64,000 nucleotides of DNA. Origin: Provencibacterium sp. GTDB lineage: Bacteria > Bacillota > Clostridia > Oscillospirales > Ruminococcaceae. The translations under genes were made by a program, and so were the position numbers. Positions within the stretch are counted from its first letter, which is position 1, and the number at the start of each line of letters is the position of its first letter. The notes below the pieces were generated by a model that worked only from the letters and a program-made list of their open reading frames with translations, was not told the DNA's origin and did no database searches. The stretch spans positions 37,298-101,297 of the forward strand of contig JAAWAN010000026.1 in NCBI GenBank assembly GCA_022792175.1, in the 5' to 3' direction. Below, one piece after another: positions 55,067 to 64,000 of the stretch.

Positions 55067-55666
55067 TTATAACTCGCTGCGCCCTTCCAGAGCGCGGTAG
55101 AGGGTGACCTCATCGGCATATTCCAGGTTTCCGCCCACCGGGATTCCATAGGCCAGCCGGGTGACCTTGAGACCCATCGGCTTTAACAGCCGCGCCATAT
55201 ACATGGCGGTCGCCTCTCCCTCTACGGTGGGGTTGGTGGCCATAATAATTTCCCTGCAGCTGCCATTCGACAGCCGGGCAATAAGCTCTTTAATATACAG
55301 CTGGTCAGGGCCCACCCCATCCATCGGTGAAATCAGTCCGTGCAGCACATGGTAAAGCCCATGGTATTCCTGGGTGCGTTCAAAGGCGACCACATCCCGC
55401 GGGTCCTCTACCACGCAGATGGTGCTGCGCTCCCGCTTTTCATCCGCACAGATGGGGCAGAGCTCCGAATCGGTCAGGTTCTGGCAGATTTTGCATTTTT
55501 TAATGAGCCGGTGCGCATCCAGAATGGCCCCGGCAAACTCCTCGGCCCGCTCGCCCGGAAGGCTGAGCATATGAAAGGCCAGCCGCTGCGCCGTTTTGCG
55601 TCCGATGCCCGGAAGGCGCTCGAACTGCTCGACCAGCTTCTGCAGCGGGACAACGTTATAGCCCAT
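55067..55666 (-). CDS. recR: recombination protein RecR
   Basis: The 199-residue protein has the helix-hairpin-helix ([17 protein letters not shown]), the zinc finger [16 protein letters not shown] and the Toprim domain ([28 protein letters not shown]). It works with RecO and RecF in gap repair. It follows ybaB by 3 bases. Confidence 0.97.
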   Translation of the reverse strand: MGYNVVPLQKLVEQFERLPGIGRKTAQRLAFHMLSLPGERAEEFAGAILDAHRLIKKCKICQNLTDSELCPICADEKRERSTICVVEDPRDVVAFERTQEYHGLYHVLHGLISPMDGVGPDQLYIKELIARLSNGSCREIIMATNPTVEGEATAMYMARLLKPMGLKVTRLAYGIPVGGNLEYADEVTLYRALEGRSEL

Positions 55667-55669
55667 CGC

Positions 55670-56017
55670 TTACACAATCCCGGGGATATTCAGCCCGTTA
55701 GTGATGGAGTCCATTTCCCTGGAGGTCGTTTCCTCAATCTGGCGCAGCGCCTCGTTGACGGCGGCCTTGATAAGGTCCTCCAGCATCTCCACATCCTCCG
55801 GGTCGACCGCCTCCGGTTTGAGGCTGATTTTCTGCACCTGTTTGTTTCCGGTTATCACGACCGAAACCGCCCCGCCGCCTGCCGAAGCGGAAAATTCCCG
55901 CCCGCTCAGCTCCTCCTGCTTTTTTTCCATTTCCTCCTGCATTTTCTGTGCTTTACGGATCATGCTCTGCATATTCCCGGCTCCGCCGCCGAAGCCCTCC
56001 GGTAATCTCGATTTCAT
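55670..56017 (-). CDS. YbaB/EbfC family nucleoid-associated protein
   Basis: The 115-residue protein has MIRKAQKMQEEMEKKQEELSGREFSASAGGGAVSVVITGNKQVQKISLKPEAVDPEDVEMLEDLI, the YbaB DNA-binding family pattern. It lies between dnaX and recR, its classical position. Precise role is debated in the family. Confidence 0.95.
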   Translation of the reverse strand: MKSRLPEGFGGGAGNMQSMIRKAQKMQEEMEKKQEELSGREFSASAGGGAVSVVITGNKQVQKISLKPEAVDPEDVEMLEDLIKAAVNEALRQIEETTSREMDSITNGLNIPGIV

Positions 56018-56248
56018 AATAAAACTTCCTCCATTTTGTTGATATCATTATTTTAATCGTTGTATGCCATCGTATGCCGGTACAACTTTAGAATGGCCTG
56101 CAAATCCGGTGGGGGAGTCCTCCCCTTTCTGCAATTCTGAAGGCCGGCTGCCCTATCTGTTTAAGCCCCGGTTGTCCCCGCTTTTTTATTTTTTGGCCTA
56201 AGGGGTGCGCCGCAGCCAAAGCCGGCGGCAGAAAAGCAGACAAAAAAT

Positions 56249-57853
56249 TCACTTTTCCTTCACGGTAACCTCTACGCCGAGATTATCCGCCGTCTGCAGC
56301 AGCGTCTCCAGCGGGTCCTCCGGCTGCTCTTCAATGCGGTAAAGCTCCGACTTATAGGGGCCTATCCGATGTTTTTTTCCGGTGGTTTCAATAATGCACT
56401 CATGGATATGCTGGCGGGCATAATCATTCTCCCGAATCAGCTTGATGAACAGCGCGTTGCGTGAGTCGATAAGAATCAGGTCGTCCGCCAGATAGGCCTC
56501 CGAACCGGCCAGGGCGCCATACAGTGCGCGGTTTTTATCCTTTAAGCGTTCCAGCACATCCGCCCAGGCCCTGAAGGGAAGCGCACTCTTGCGCAGATCC
56601 TCTGCCGTCTGCGCCGATGGCGGCGGGGCAGGGGAAGCGGGCGAAGGCAGGGGAGAAGGGGAGGCGTCTGCAGCAGAGGGCTTTGGCTTTTGCGCTGCAG
56701 GGGCCTCTCCCGGGCGCAGCAGCGTTTCCAGCCGGGCGACACGGGCCTCCAGTCCTCCTGTTTCCCGCAAAAGGGAGGGGGAACTGATGCGGATAAGCGC
56801 CATCTCCAGCTCCAGGCGGGGGTTAACAGTGCGGCCCATCCGGCTGTGCGCATCCTGCAGCTGTCGCAGCGCGCTGAGAATCTCTTCGAGCGGCGCGGCG
56901 GCCGCGGCCCGCCGGTAGCGCTCCAGCTCATCCGGCAGGCAGACGATGAACTCATCCAGCTGGTCGGTGCATTTGGCCAGCATCAGGTTGCGCAGGTGGT
57001 GAATCAGCTGCTCGCACAGCCGTGGGATATCCACGCTGCGCCGGCAGATTTTTTCCATGCAGGTAAGGGCTGCCGCCGCATCCTTTGCCAAAGCGGCCCC
57101 CGAGAGGAGAAACAGCTCTTCGTTATCCGGCAGGCCTGCACAGTCGGCGACCACCGAAAGATCGATGGCAGAGGAATGGGACCAGCACTGGTCCAACAGC
57201 GAAATGGCATCGCGCATGCCGCCGTCTGACAGGCGGGCAATCAGCAGCGCGGCCTCCCGCTCGATGGAAAAGCCCTCCTGCCCAGCGATATAGCAGAGCC
57301 GGTCGGCAATATCATCCGGCTCGATACGCTTAAAATCAAACCGCTGGCAGCGGGAGGCGACGGTGGCCGGCACCTTGTGCGCTTCGGTGGTTGCCAGAAT
57401 AAATAAAACGTGCTCGGGCGGCTCCTCCATGATTTTGAGCAGGGCATTGAAAGCCTCGGTGCTGAGCATATGCACCTCGTCAATAATATATACCCGCTTG
57501 CGGCACTGTACCGGGCGCATGAACGCCTGCTCGCGCAGCTCGCGGATATAATCGACGCCGCTGTTGCTGGCGGCGTCGATTTCCATCACGTCGGTGACAG
57601 CATCCCGGTCAATGCCCCGGCAGATTTCACAGCTGCAGCAGGGATTGCCGTTTTGCGGATTCAGGCAGTTCACCGCTTTGGCAATAATTTTCGAGCAGGT
57701 GGTCTTTCCGCTTCCGCGAAGGCCTGTAAAGAGATAGGCATGAGAGGGCTTGCCGGCGGCCAGTTCGTTTTTCAGCGTGGAGATGATGGCGGACTGACCG
57801 CAGGCATCGTCAAACGTCTGGGGACGGTATTTGCGGTAAAGCGCCTGATACAT
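56249..57853 (-). CDS. dnaX: DNA polymerase III subunit gamma/tau
   Basis: The 534-residue clamp-loader ATPase starts MYQALYRKYRPQTFDDACGQ, has Walker A GLRGSGKTTC, the zinc module C-x8-CxxC (CLNPQNGNPCCSCEIC), the DEVHMLS Walker B and the SRC sensor (VASRCQRFDF). The C-terminal part carries a Pro/Ala-rich linker and the tau region. It loads the beta clamp. A 231-base gap with no feature separates it from ybaB. Confidence 0.97.
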   Translation of the reverse strand: MYQALYRKYRPQTFDDACGQSAIISTLKNELAAGKPSHAYLFTGLRGSGKTTCSKIIAKAVNCLNPQNGNPCCSCEICRGIDRDAVTDVMEIDAASNSGVDYIRELREQAFMRPVQCRKRVYIIDEVHMLSTEAFNALLKIMEEPPEHVLFILATTEAHKVPATVASRCQRFDFKRIEPDDIADRLCYIAGQEGFSIEREAALLIARLSDGGMRDAISLLDQCWSHSSAIDLSVVADCAGLPDNEELFLLSGAALAKDAAAALTCMEKICRRSVDIPRLCEQLIHHLRNLMLAKCTDQLDEFIVCLPDELERYRRAAAAAPLEEILSALRQLQDAHSRMGRTVNPRLELEMALIRISSPSLLRETGGLEARVARLETLLRPGEAPAAQKPKPSAADASPSPLPSPASPAPPPSAQTAEDLRKSALPFRAWADVLERLKDKNRALYGALAGSEAYLADDLILIDSRNALFIKLIRENDYARQHIHECIIETTGKKHRIGPYKSELYRIEEQPEDPLETLLQTADNLGVEVTVKEK

Positions 57854-57960
57854 CTCTGTGACCCCGCCTTTCTTTCAGAAGCCGGCCGCTTCGGCAGAAG
57901 GGCAGGGCCTTAAAGGGATGCTCTGGCCGGGCCTTCACCATCTGCCGCCGGATTCTTTTT

Positions 57961-58159
57961 TAAAAGAGAACAGGCACTGTCCCATGCCCTCTCACGCAGA
58001 TATACAGGTTTGCCTGCGGCGCACAAAGCAAAACTGCTTAATGCTGCTCGGTTCCCCGCCTGACATGGTTCACAGCGCCTTGCCGCACAGGGCCCGTATA
58101 TCTGCGTGACAGAACACAACCACATGCCTGCCCCGCCCATGCGTTTATAGCCGCATAGC
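57961..58159 (-). ncRNA. ffs: signal recognition particle RNA, large bacterial type
   Basis: On the minus strand GAACCATGTCAGG and GGGAACCGAGCAGCATTAAG are the conserved S-domain loop sequences (GGAA tetraloop and AGCAGC). They are enclosed by a long helix in which CACGCAGATATACGGG pairs with CCTGTATATCTGCGTG, and an Alu-like 5' part is present, as in Bacillus scRNA. The 3' end is set by a small hairpin and TTCTCTTTT near 57961. The 5' end is placed from the promoter; both ends are approximate. Position before dnaX is typical. Confidence 0.88.
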
Positions 58160-58165
58160 TCTTTC

Positions 58166-58194
58166 ATTATAATCGATTCCCGCAAAAAACGCAA
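58166..58194 (-). promoter_or_regulatory. promoter of SRP RNA (and dnaX)
   Basis: Minus-strand TTGCGT (58194-58189), 17 bases, TATAAT (58171-58166). Confidence 0.8.
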
Positions 58195-58256
58195 GAGGGT
58201 AAAAGGGGTTTCTGCATTTTGCGCCGCACGGACCTGATTTTACCTGACAAAAGCTC

Positions 58257-58284
58257 TTGAAAAATCCGCGTTTCCTGATACAAT
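58257..58284 (+). promoter_or_regulatory. promoter of the ABC exporter operon
   Basis: TTGAAA (58257-58262), 16 bases, TACAAT (58279-58284), about 160 bases upstream of the start codon. Confidence 0.6.
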
Positions 58285-58442
58285 GGAGATATGTGCGCAT
58301 GCCTCCCCCTCTCTCCCGGCAGCTCCCCCCCTACGCTGCCGGTGTCCGGCTCGTGCGCGCAGGGAGCATTATCTTTAAAGACAGGGCACTCTTTTCCCTT
58401 CTGGTCCCGTTGGGAAAAGGGGCGCACGGGAAAGGCAACACC

Positions 58443-60296
58443 ATGAACAAAACATCAACCAAGAGCAGGCTACATCTGATTGCCGCCTTTTTGAAGGGGC
58501 AATGGCATCTCTTCTTTTTTGCATTGCTGCTTTCGATGGGCGCAACCCTTTTTAACTCGCTGATGCCGCAGATCATCCGTCTGACGGTGGACAGCGTCAT
58601 CGGCAGCGAGCCTTTAGCGCTGCCCGGGCCGCTTCGCGCGCTCGAACCTTTTTTTACCTCCGGATCGTTTGCGCAGGGCATCTTTCTGTGCGCGGGGCTG
58701 GTGGTTATCACGGCCGTCTGCGCGGGGGTGTGCGGCTATATCAGCCGCATGTCGCTGGCCAAGGGCAGCGAAAACATGCTCAAGAACCTGCGCGACCGGC
58801 TCTTTGAGCACATTCAGCATCTTCCCTTTTCCTGGCATGTCAAAAACCAGACCGGTGAAATTATCCAGCGCTGCACCTCGGATGTTAACGTCATCCGGGG
58901 ATTCATCAGCGGGCAGATGGTGGAGGTTTTCCGCACCGTTTTCCTCATCGTGCTCTCGATGGGAATCATGTTCTCGATGAATGTGCGCATCTCGCTCGTT
59001 GCGCTCATATTTATCCCGATTGTCGCCCTTTATTCCGGCATTTTCTTCTCCATCATTGCAAAAAAATTCCTGGAGGCAGATGTTGCGGAAGGGGCTCTCT
59101 CCACCGCCGTTCAGGAGAATCTGACCGGCGTGCGGGTGGTGCGCGCCTTCGGCCGCGAAAGCTTTGAGGTGGAGCGCTTTGAAAAGCGCAACCGCCGCTT
59201 TGCCGATCTCTGGATTCGTCTGGGCCATATCCAGAGCTACTATTGGGCCATCGGCGACCTGATTACCGGCCTGCAGATTATGACCGTTGCCATCTTCGGC
59301 GTCACCGAAGCGGTAAACGGTTCCATCTCGCTGGGCGAATTTCTGGCTTTTATCTCCTACAATACCACCTTGGTCTGGCCGGTGCGCTCGCTCGGGCGCA
59401 TTCTCTCAGAGATGAGCAAGGCCGGTGTCTCCATCGACCGCGTTAACTATATTCTGGAGTCGGAGGAGGAGCAGGACTCTCCGGCTGCTCTCGAGCCGCC
59501 GATGGATGGCGACATCTCCTTTAAGAATATCACCTTCCAGTATGAGGGGATGCAGCCGGTTCTGCGGGATATCGACTTCACCATCCCGGCCGGGAGCACC
59601 TTTGCCATTTTGGGCGGCACCGGCTCGGGCAAGTCGACGCTGATGCACCTTTTGACCCGGCTGTATGACCTGCCGCCCGAATGCGGACAGATCACCGTCA
59701 GCGGCATCGACATTGCGCAGATGAAGCGCGGCTGGGTGCGCAAAAACATCGGTATGGTGCTGCAGGAGCCGTTTCTCTTCTCTCGGACGATTAAGGAGAA
59801 TATTGCCGCGCCGCGTCCGGAGGCCTCAATGCCCGAAATCCGCCGTGCGGCAGGCATTGCCTGCGTGGATGGGGCGATTGACAGCTTTACCGATGGATAT
59901 GATACCATTGTCGGCGAGCGGGGGGTCACCCTCTCGGGTGGGCAGAAGCAGCGGGTTGCCATTGCGCGCATGCTCATGCAGAACGCCCCTATCATGATTT
60001 TTGACGACTCTCTTTCCGCCGTTGACGCCGAGACCGATGCCCAGATACGCGCCGCGCTCAGGGAGCAGATGGGCCGCTCTACCGTTATCCTTATCTCTCA
60101 CCGGATTACGACGCTCATGCAGGCCGACCAGATTCTGGTACTTGAGGATGGGCGCATGGCCGAGCTTGGCACCCACCAGCAGCTCATCAGCCGCGACGGC
60201 GTTTACAGACAGATTTATGACATCCAGATGAGCAGCGACGACCGCGCGCTCATCGCTTCGCCCAAAAAGGAGGGAGAAGAAGATGCCGGCCATTGA
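58443..60296 (+). CDS. heterodimeric ABC exporter, half with degenerate catalytic site
   Basis: The 617-residue half-transporter (ATG 58443; the frame is open farther upstream into the promoter) has six transmembrane helices (about 15-310) and an ATPase domain with Walker A GGTGSGKST, signature LSGGQKQR and Walker B MIFDDSLSAVD. The catalytic Glu after Walker B is Asp, as in the BmrC/LmrC-type half of heterodimeric exporters. The partner follows with an overlap of 14 bases. Likely exports lipids, drugs or peptides. Confidence 0.93.
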   Translation: MNKTSTKSRLHLIAAFLKGQWHLFFFALLLSMGATLFNSLMPQIIRLTVDSVIGSEPLALPGPLRALEPFFTSGSFAQGIFLCAGLVVITAVCAGVCGYISRMSLAKGSENMLKNLRDRLFEHIQHLPFSWHVKNQTGEIIQRCTSDVNVIRGFISGQMVEVFRTVFLIVLSMGIMFSMNVRISLVALIFIPIVALYSGIFFSIIAKKFLEADVAEGALSTAVQENLTGVRVVRAFGRESFEVERFEKRNRRFADLWIRLGHIQSYYWAIGDLITGLQIMTVAIFGVTEAVNGSISLGEFLAFISYNTTLVWPVRSLGRILSEMSKAGVSIDRVNYILESEEEQDSPAALEPPMDGDISFKNITFQYEGMQPVLRDIDFTIPAGSTFAILGGTGSGKSTLMHLLTRLYDLPPECGQITVSGIDIAQMKRGWVRKNIGMVLQEPFLFSRTIKENIAAPRPEASMPEIRRAAGIACVDGAIDSFTDGYDTIVGERGVTLSGGQKQRVAIARMLMQNAPIMIFDDSLSAVDAETDAQIRAALREQMGRSTVILISHRITTLMQADQILVLEDGRMAELGTHQQLISRDGVYRQIYDIQMSSDDRALIASPKKEGEEDAGH

Positions 60297-62124
60297 AGAA
60301 AAGGAATATAGCGAGCAGTTTGACCCGGCCGTATGGAAACGGCTGCTGCCCTTTGTAAAATCCTACCGGGGAAGGCTGTTTTTCATCGTTTCGCTCAACC
60401 TGATAACCGCCGGAATCGATATCGCGCTGCCGCTTTTCCAGCGCACCGCCATCGACCGGTTTATCGGGGAAAAGACTCTGCAGGGCCTGCCGGTTTTCGG
60501 CCTGTGCTATGCGGCGGTCATCACCCTGCAGTGTATCTGTGTCATCCTTTTTACCCGCAATTCAATGCGGGTGGAAATGGGGATTGGCCGCGACCTGAAA
60601 AGCGCCTGCTTTCTGCACCTGCAGAAGCTTTCCCTTTCCTACTATAATGTGACACCTGTCGGCTATATCCTCTCCCGGGTACTCAGCGATACCAACCGCA
60701 TAGCCGAGCTGGTTGCCTGGGGGCTTATTGACGTGATGTGGGCGCTCAGCTATGTGCTGGGGGTATTTGTGGCGATGCTGCTGCTCAACTGGCAGCTGGC
60801 GCTTCCGGTTATCCTCATCGTGCCTGCTCTGGCTGTAGTGACCACCTATTTTCAAAAGCGCATCCTCTTCTGGAACCGGCGGGTGCGCCGGGTCAACTCC
60901 CAGATTACCAGCGCCTACAACGAGGGGATTATGGGGGCCAGAACCTCCAAAACGCTGGTGATTGAGGATCAAAACTATGAGAGTTTTCAGGGGGTGACCT
61001 CTGAAATGCGTCGTTCCTCTATCCATGCCCAGCGCCTGAGCGCCGTCTATATCCCCATCGTCATGTTTTTAAGCACGATGGCGACCGCCATTGTGCTCGC
61101 GCGCGGCGGCTTTATGGTGCGGGAGCATGCGCTGCTCATCGGTACCCTTTCGGCCTTTACCACCTATGCCATCGGCATCTTCGAGCCTATCCAGCAGCTG
61201 GCGCGCACGCTGGCCGAAATTATCTCGGTGCAGGCGAACCTCGAGCGGGTGGGCGGCCTTCTGATGGAGGAGCCGGGCGTTACCGATTCGCCGGAGGTCA
61301 TCGAAAAATACGGGGACGTTTTCCATCCCAAAAAGGAAAACTGGGAGCCCATCCGGGGGGATATCGAGCTTAGGGATGTATCCTTCCGCTATCCGGACGG
61401 AAACGAGTACGTGCTTGAGCACTTCAGCCTCAAAATACCGGCCGGGACGACGGTGGCCATCGTCGGCGAAACGGGGGCGGGAAAATCCACGCTTGTGAAC
61501 CTCTGCTGCCGCTTTTTTGAACCAACCTCCGGGAAGATTCTGATTGACGGCCGGGACTACCGCGAGCGCAGCCAGCTCTGGCTGCACGCGAGCATCGGCT
61601 ATGTGCTGCAGAATCCCCATCTTTTTTCCGGAACGGTGATGGAAAACATCCGCTATGGCCGGCTGGACGCCACCGATGAAGAGATTTATGCCGCGGCCAA
61701 AAGCGTTTCGGCAGATACGGTGGTGGAAAAGCTGGAAAACGGCTATCTGAGTGATGTTGGCGAGGGAGGGGACCGGCTTTCGACCGGCGAAAAGCAGCTT
61801 ATCTCCTTTGCGCGTGCCGTTCTGGCTGATCCGCGCATTTTTGTGCTGGATGAGGCCACCTCCTCGATTGACACATTGACCGAGCAGCTGATTCAGTCGG
61901 CTATCTCCCACCTTCTCAAGGGGCGCACCTCCTTTTTGATTGCCCACCGGCTTTCCACCATCCGTCAGGCAGACCTGATTCTGGTAGTGCGCGATGGCAA
62001 GATTGTCGAGCAGGGCAGGCATCTGGAGCTGCTCGAAAAGAAGGGGTATTACCACGATCTCTACAGCAAGCAGTTTGAGGAAGAATCCGCGATGGATGCG
62101 CTGGAGAAGAGCAGAAAGCGGTAA
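60283..62124 (+). CDS. heterodimeric ABC exporter, half with consensus Walker B
   Basis: The 613-residue partner has six transmembrane helices (about 30-330), Walker A GETGAGKST, a degenerate signature LSTGEKQLIS and a consensus Walker B FVLDEATSSID. The two halves thus make one active and one inactive ATP site, the hallmark of BmrCD/LmrCD/TM287-288 exporters. GGAGGGAGAAGAAG precedes the ATG inside the upstream gene. Confidence 0.94.
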   Translation: MPAIEEKEYSEQFDPAVWKRLLPFVKSYRGRLFFIVSLNLITAGIDIALPLFQRTAIDRFIGEKTLQGLPVFGLCYAAVITLQCICVILFTRNSMRVEMGIGRDLKSACFLHLQKLSLSYYNVTPVGYILSRVLSDTNRIAELVAWGLIDVMWALSYVLGVFVAMLLLNWQLALPVILIVPALAVVTTYFQKRILFWNRRVRRVNSQITSAYNEGIMGARTSKTLVIEDQNYESFQGVTSEMRRSSIHAQRLSAVYIPIVMFLSTMATAIVLARGGFMVREHALLIGTLSAFTTYAIGIFEPIQQLARTLAEIISVQANLERVGGLLMEEPGVTDSPEVIEKYGDVFHPKKENWEPIRGDIELRDVSFRYPDGNEYVLEHFSLKIPAGTTVAIVGETGAGKSTLVNLCCRFFEPTSGKILIDGRDYRERSQLWLHASIGYVLQNPHLFSGTVMENIRYGRLDATDEEIYAAAKSVSADTVVEKLENGYLSDVGEGGDRLSTGEKQLISFARAVLADPRIFVLDEATSSIDTLTEQLIQSAISHLLKGRTSFLIAHRLSTIRQADLILVVRDGKIVEQGRHLELLEKKGYYHDLYSKQFEEESAMDALEKSRKR

Positions 62125-62170
62125 AAAATGAAAATGCGGCAATTCTGAAAAAAGGGATGAAAACAACAGG

Positions 62171-62632
62171 ATGAAAGAGATGGATACCGAGTTCTATGCC
62201 CAGCGCATCCAGTGCAGCCGGACAGACAAGCAGGATTTGCTGGACGTTGTCTGGCAGCTGATGGAGCTGGGGCATGTCCGGCACAGCTTCGGGCTGCTCG
62301 ACCTGGACCGGCGGCTCAATGCCGAGCCGCTCAAATACAGCGACCCTTTCCTTCGAAAGGCGGCGGCGCTCATCGTCGATTATGAAAATGAGGACCGCAT
62401 ACGGTCGGTGCTCTATAATTACATCCTGGCCGGCAACTATTCCGGACCGCTTTTTTTGAAGAGCATTGTTATTACCGAAACGTTGCTGGCCATCAAGAAG
62501 GATCTGAGCATGGACTATATCTTTATTTTCCTGGTTCCTTCTCTTTTTGGTATGGATTGTGAATCGTTCATCCTCAATCTGTATGATGAGTTTAAAGCGG
62601 CACGCGGCAATTTTCCGCCGGTTCCTGACTGA
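62171..62632 (+). CDS. hypothetical protein, 153 aa
   Basis: I do not recognise this protein. It is soluble and mostly helical, begins MKEMDTEFYAQRIQCSRTDK and has short hydrophobic stretches (ILAGNYSGPLFLKSIVIT; YIFIFLVPSLFG) that are too polar or short for clear membrane helices. It follows the exporter by 46 bases on the same strand and probably shares its transcript, ending at the hairpin 62659-62695. An alternative start three codons later is possible. Confidence 0.6.
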   Translation: MKEMDTEFYAQRIQCSRTDKQDLLDVVWQLMELGHVRHSFGLLDLDRRLNAEPLKYSDPFLRKAAALIVDYENEDRIRSVLYNYILAGNYSGPLFLKSIVITETLLAIKKDLSMDYIFIFLVPSLFGMDCESFILNLYDEFKAARGNFPPVPD

Positions 62633-62658
62633 GCCGCCAAAATATGCAAAAATGGGTC

Positions 62659-62695
62659 AAGGGCGGTTGCAGAATACTATTCTGCAACCGCCCTT
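62659..62695 (+). terminator. terminator of the exporter operon
   Basis: AAGGGCGGTTGCAGAA, five bases, TTCTGCAACCGCCCTT: a perfect 16-bp stem with a short T tail. Bases 62696-62970 show no gene or site that I can support. Confidence 0.75.
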
Positions 62696-62970
62696 CTGAA
62701 AAAAGGCTTTTGAGGCAGGCATGCGCCCCGAATTTTGCGCCTCCCAGCGTAAAACTGCTTTTTTTCGGTTTCTGCAGGTCGGAATAAAGATTTTGCAGCA
62801 GGCCCCTTGCTGATTAAAAAGGCTGCTGGCCACCTGGATTCTTTTCGACCTACGAAAATCGCGATTACTGTTCTGCCTCTTAAAAAACTTGTAATATCAG
62901 GTGTTTTCGCCTGTCAAACCATCAAACCGTATGTACTTTCTCTTACGGGCTGAAACAAGGGAAAGATTTT

Positions 62971-63162
62971 TTACTCCCCGTTGGCCACCTTATCCAACAG
63001 CCGGGCGGAGTTGCGTTTCGCTTCCCTCGTAAAGTGGGCATAGATGTTCATCGTGGTACTGACATCCGAGTGTCCCGGCAGTTCCTGCACGTCCTTTGGA
63101 GCGGCCTCATTGGACAGAAGGTTGCCTGTGAAAGTGTGACGGAGCATATGGAAATGGAAGAT
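62971..63162 (-). pseudogene. C-terminal remnant of a tyrosine recombinase (phage integrase)
   Basis: The last 62-63 codons of the frame read FHFHMLRHTFTGNLLSNEAA, then GHSDVSTTMNIYAHFTREAK, containing the H-x-x-R, GHS and catalytic-Tyr (NIYAH) box II of integrases. The N-terminal three quarters are missing; further upstream the frame reads unrelated sequence. It marks a lost prophage or integrative element. The usual LLGHSD is LPGHSD here. Confidence 0.8.
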
Positions 63163-63302
63163 GCGGGAGCGTCGGCGGCCCGCCGAAAAAGAGCAGCCCC
63201 CGGAGCCGAGAGGCGTCCGGGAACGCCTGCGGCGGTTGCAGGAAGAGGGCAGAAGGAAACAGCCGCCACGCAGGAGGGGCGTTGACAGGAACAGCAGATG
63301 AT

Positions 63303-63340
63303 AAAAACACCGCATGGTCGCTCGGCCATGCGGTGTTTTT
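63303..63340. terminator. bidirectional terminator near the oleate hydratase gene
   Basis: AAAAACACCGCATGG and CCATGCGGTGTTTTT form a perfect 15-bp stem around TCGCTCGG, with T runs on both strands, 80 bases past the ohyA stop. Confidence 0.85.
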
Positions 63341-63420
63341 CTGTGAAATTTTATACTTCATTAGGGAGTATCAGACCTGGTATGGGCGGTTCTATTGTTC
63401 CATTAATTGGATACTGTCCA

Positions 63421-64000
63421 TCAGATCACATGATATTCCTTCAGCAGCTTTTCGATGTCGGTACCCTGCGCCTTGCTCAAAGCCTTATGCAGAGCAAACT
63501 TTTCAATGAGGTTCAGGCTCATGTCGGTCAGGGGCTTCCCGTCCCGCAGCTTAACGGAGGCATCCAGCAGGTCGCGGATGTCATAGGTGCTGCCCCATAC
63601 CTCGGGCACGCCCCGATCCACGTTCAGCAGGGTGTACACCGCCTCCATGCCGGTGCGCATGGAATACTCGGTGGTGAAGATGGTGTCTCGGGCGGTCTCG
63701 GCAAACTGACCCAGGAAAGCGAAGTTGACAGCGCCGTCAGGCACGACCTTGGGCCGGTCGGTGTCGTTGCGGGGCATGAAGAAGGCGTCGATATAAGGCA
63801 TCATCACGGGGACAGTGTTGGCGGAGTGTTCCGCCAGCTCCTCGATCTGATCCTGGGGCACGCCGATATGGTACAGCCACTCCATGCAGATCTCCTTGCC
63901 GGTGCAATCCCGCATGGGCTTCTTCACATAGTCGCCGGGTTTATCGGTGAACAGGGAGTACACCCACACCAGGCAGTGATCCCGGGGCTGGTCCCGGAAC
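63421..64000 (-). CDS. ohyA: oleate hydratase, C-terminal part (cut by window end)
   Basis: The minus-strand frame is open to base 64000, so only the last 193 codons are present (FRDQPRDHCLVWVYSLFTDK onward). MRDCTGKEICMEWLYHIG, GQFAETARDTIFTTEYSMRT and AVYTLLNVDRGVPEVWGS belong to the myosin-cross-reactive antigen family, FAD enzymes that add water to unsaturated fatty acids (10-hydroxystearate from oleate). The real start lies outside the window. It ends at the terminator 63303-63340. Confidence 0.92.
   Translation of the reverse strand, partial: FRDQPRDHCLVWVYSLFTDKPGDYVKKPMRDCTGKEICMEWLYHIGVPQDQIEELAEHSANTVPVMMPYIDAFFMPRNDTDRPKVVPDGAVNFAFLGQFAETARDTIFTTEYSMRTGMEAVYTLLNVDRGVPEVWGSTYDIRDLLDASVKLRDGKPLTDMSLNLIEKFALHKALSKAQGTDIEKLLKEYHVI

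Overview
The window looks like a chromosomal segment of a GC-rich, spore-forming Clostridia (Oscillospiraceae/Ruminococcaceae-like). Supporting features are dipicolinate synthase genes, Spo0A-box-like sites, an HrcA/CIRCE heat-shock operon, a large Firmicutes-type SRP RNA, an A/V-type ATPase with the Na+ ligand set in its ring subunit, class II (B12) ribonucleotide reductase with NrdR, and many TTG/GTG starts behind strong Shine-Dalgarno sequences. The taxonomic placement is an inference from gene content.

Layout. 1-7.2 kb (minus): aromatic amino acid operon aroF-aroB-aroA-aroC-pheA plus a radical SAM gene, preceded by a Phe/Tyr-rich leader peptide and a three-way attenuator. 7.2-8.6 kb: P-loop kinase and radical SAM pair. 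8.7-13.8 kb: hrcA-grpE-dnaK-dnaJ under a perfect CIRCE. 14-16.2 kb: a TIM-barrel protein, nrdR and a MarR regulator. 16.2-17.8 kb: alkylation repair (two MGMT-type proteins and Tag). 17.9-20.4 kb: YtrA-type GntR regulator, ABC transporter and Xre regulator. 20.4-22.6 kb: a graveyard of mobile DNA (serine recombinase pieces, tnpV, a broken IS256-family transposase, a truncated acetyltransferase). 22.6-26.3 kb: HD phosphohydrolase, S41 protease, MFS transporter. 26.3-35.3 kb: nine-gene V-type ATPase operon with a structured leader. 35.4-37.4 kb: dpsAB and tRNA-Gly(CCC). 37.4-40.5 kb: a small phage-derived module (baseplate protein, knob-type fibre, XkdW/XkdX-like proteins, holin) behind a promoter carrying two LexA-type boxes. 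40.5-46.6 kb: lepB, two TIM-barrel isomerase-like genes, nrdJ with an NrdR box, gap. 46.7-50.5 kb: a histidine-kinase-like gene lacking the phospho-acceptor His behind Spo0A-type boxes, an anion permease and an alcohol dehydrogenase. 50.9-53.8 kb: chemoreceptor plus solute-binding lipoprotein. 53.9-58.2 kb: ssrA, smpB, recR, ybaB, dnaX and SRP RNA. 58.4-62.6 kb: heterodimeric ABC exporter and a hypothetical gene. 62.9-64 kb: integrase remnant and the C-terminal part of an oleate hydratase that runs off the window.

How parts connect. NrdR is encoded at 15.1 kb and a good NrdR box lies over the nrdJ -10 at 45.3 kb. tmRNA and SmpB are adjacent. dnaX-ybaB-recR keep the classical order behind SRP RNA. 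The sites most worth following up are the aro attenuator, the LexA-type fibre/holin module, and the His-less kinase behind Spo0A-type boxes. All calls come from reading the sequence; no database search was run.
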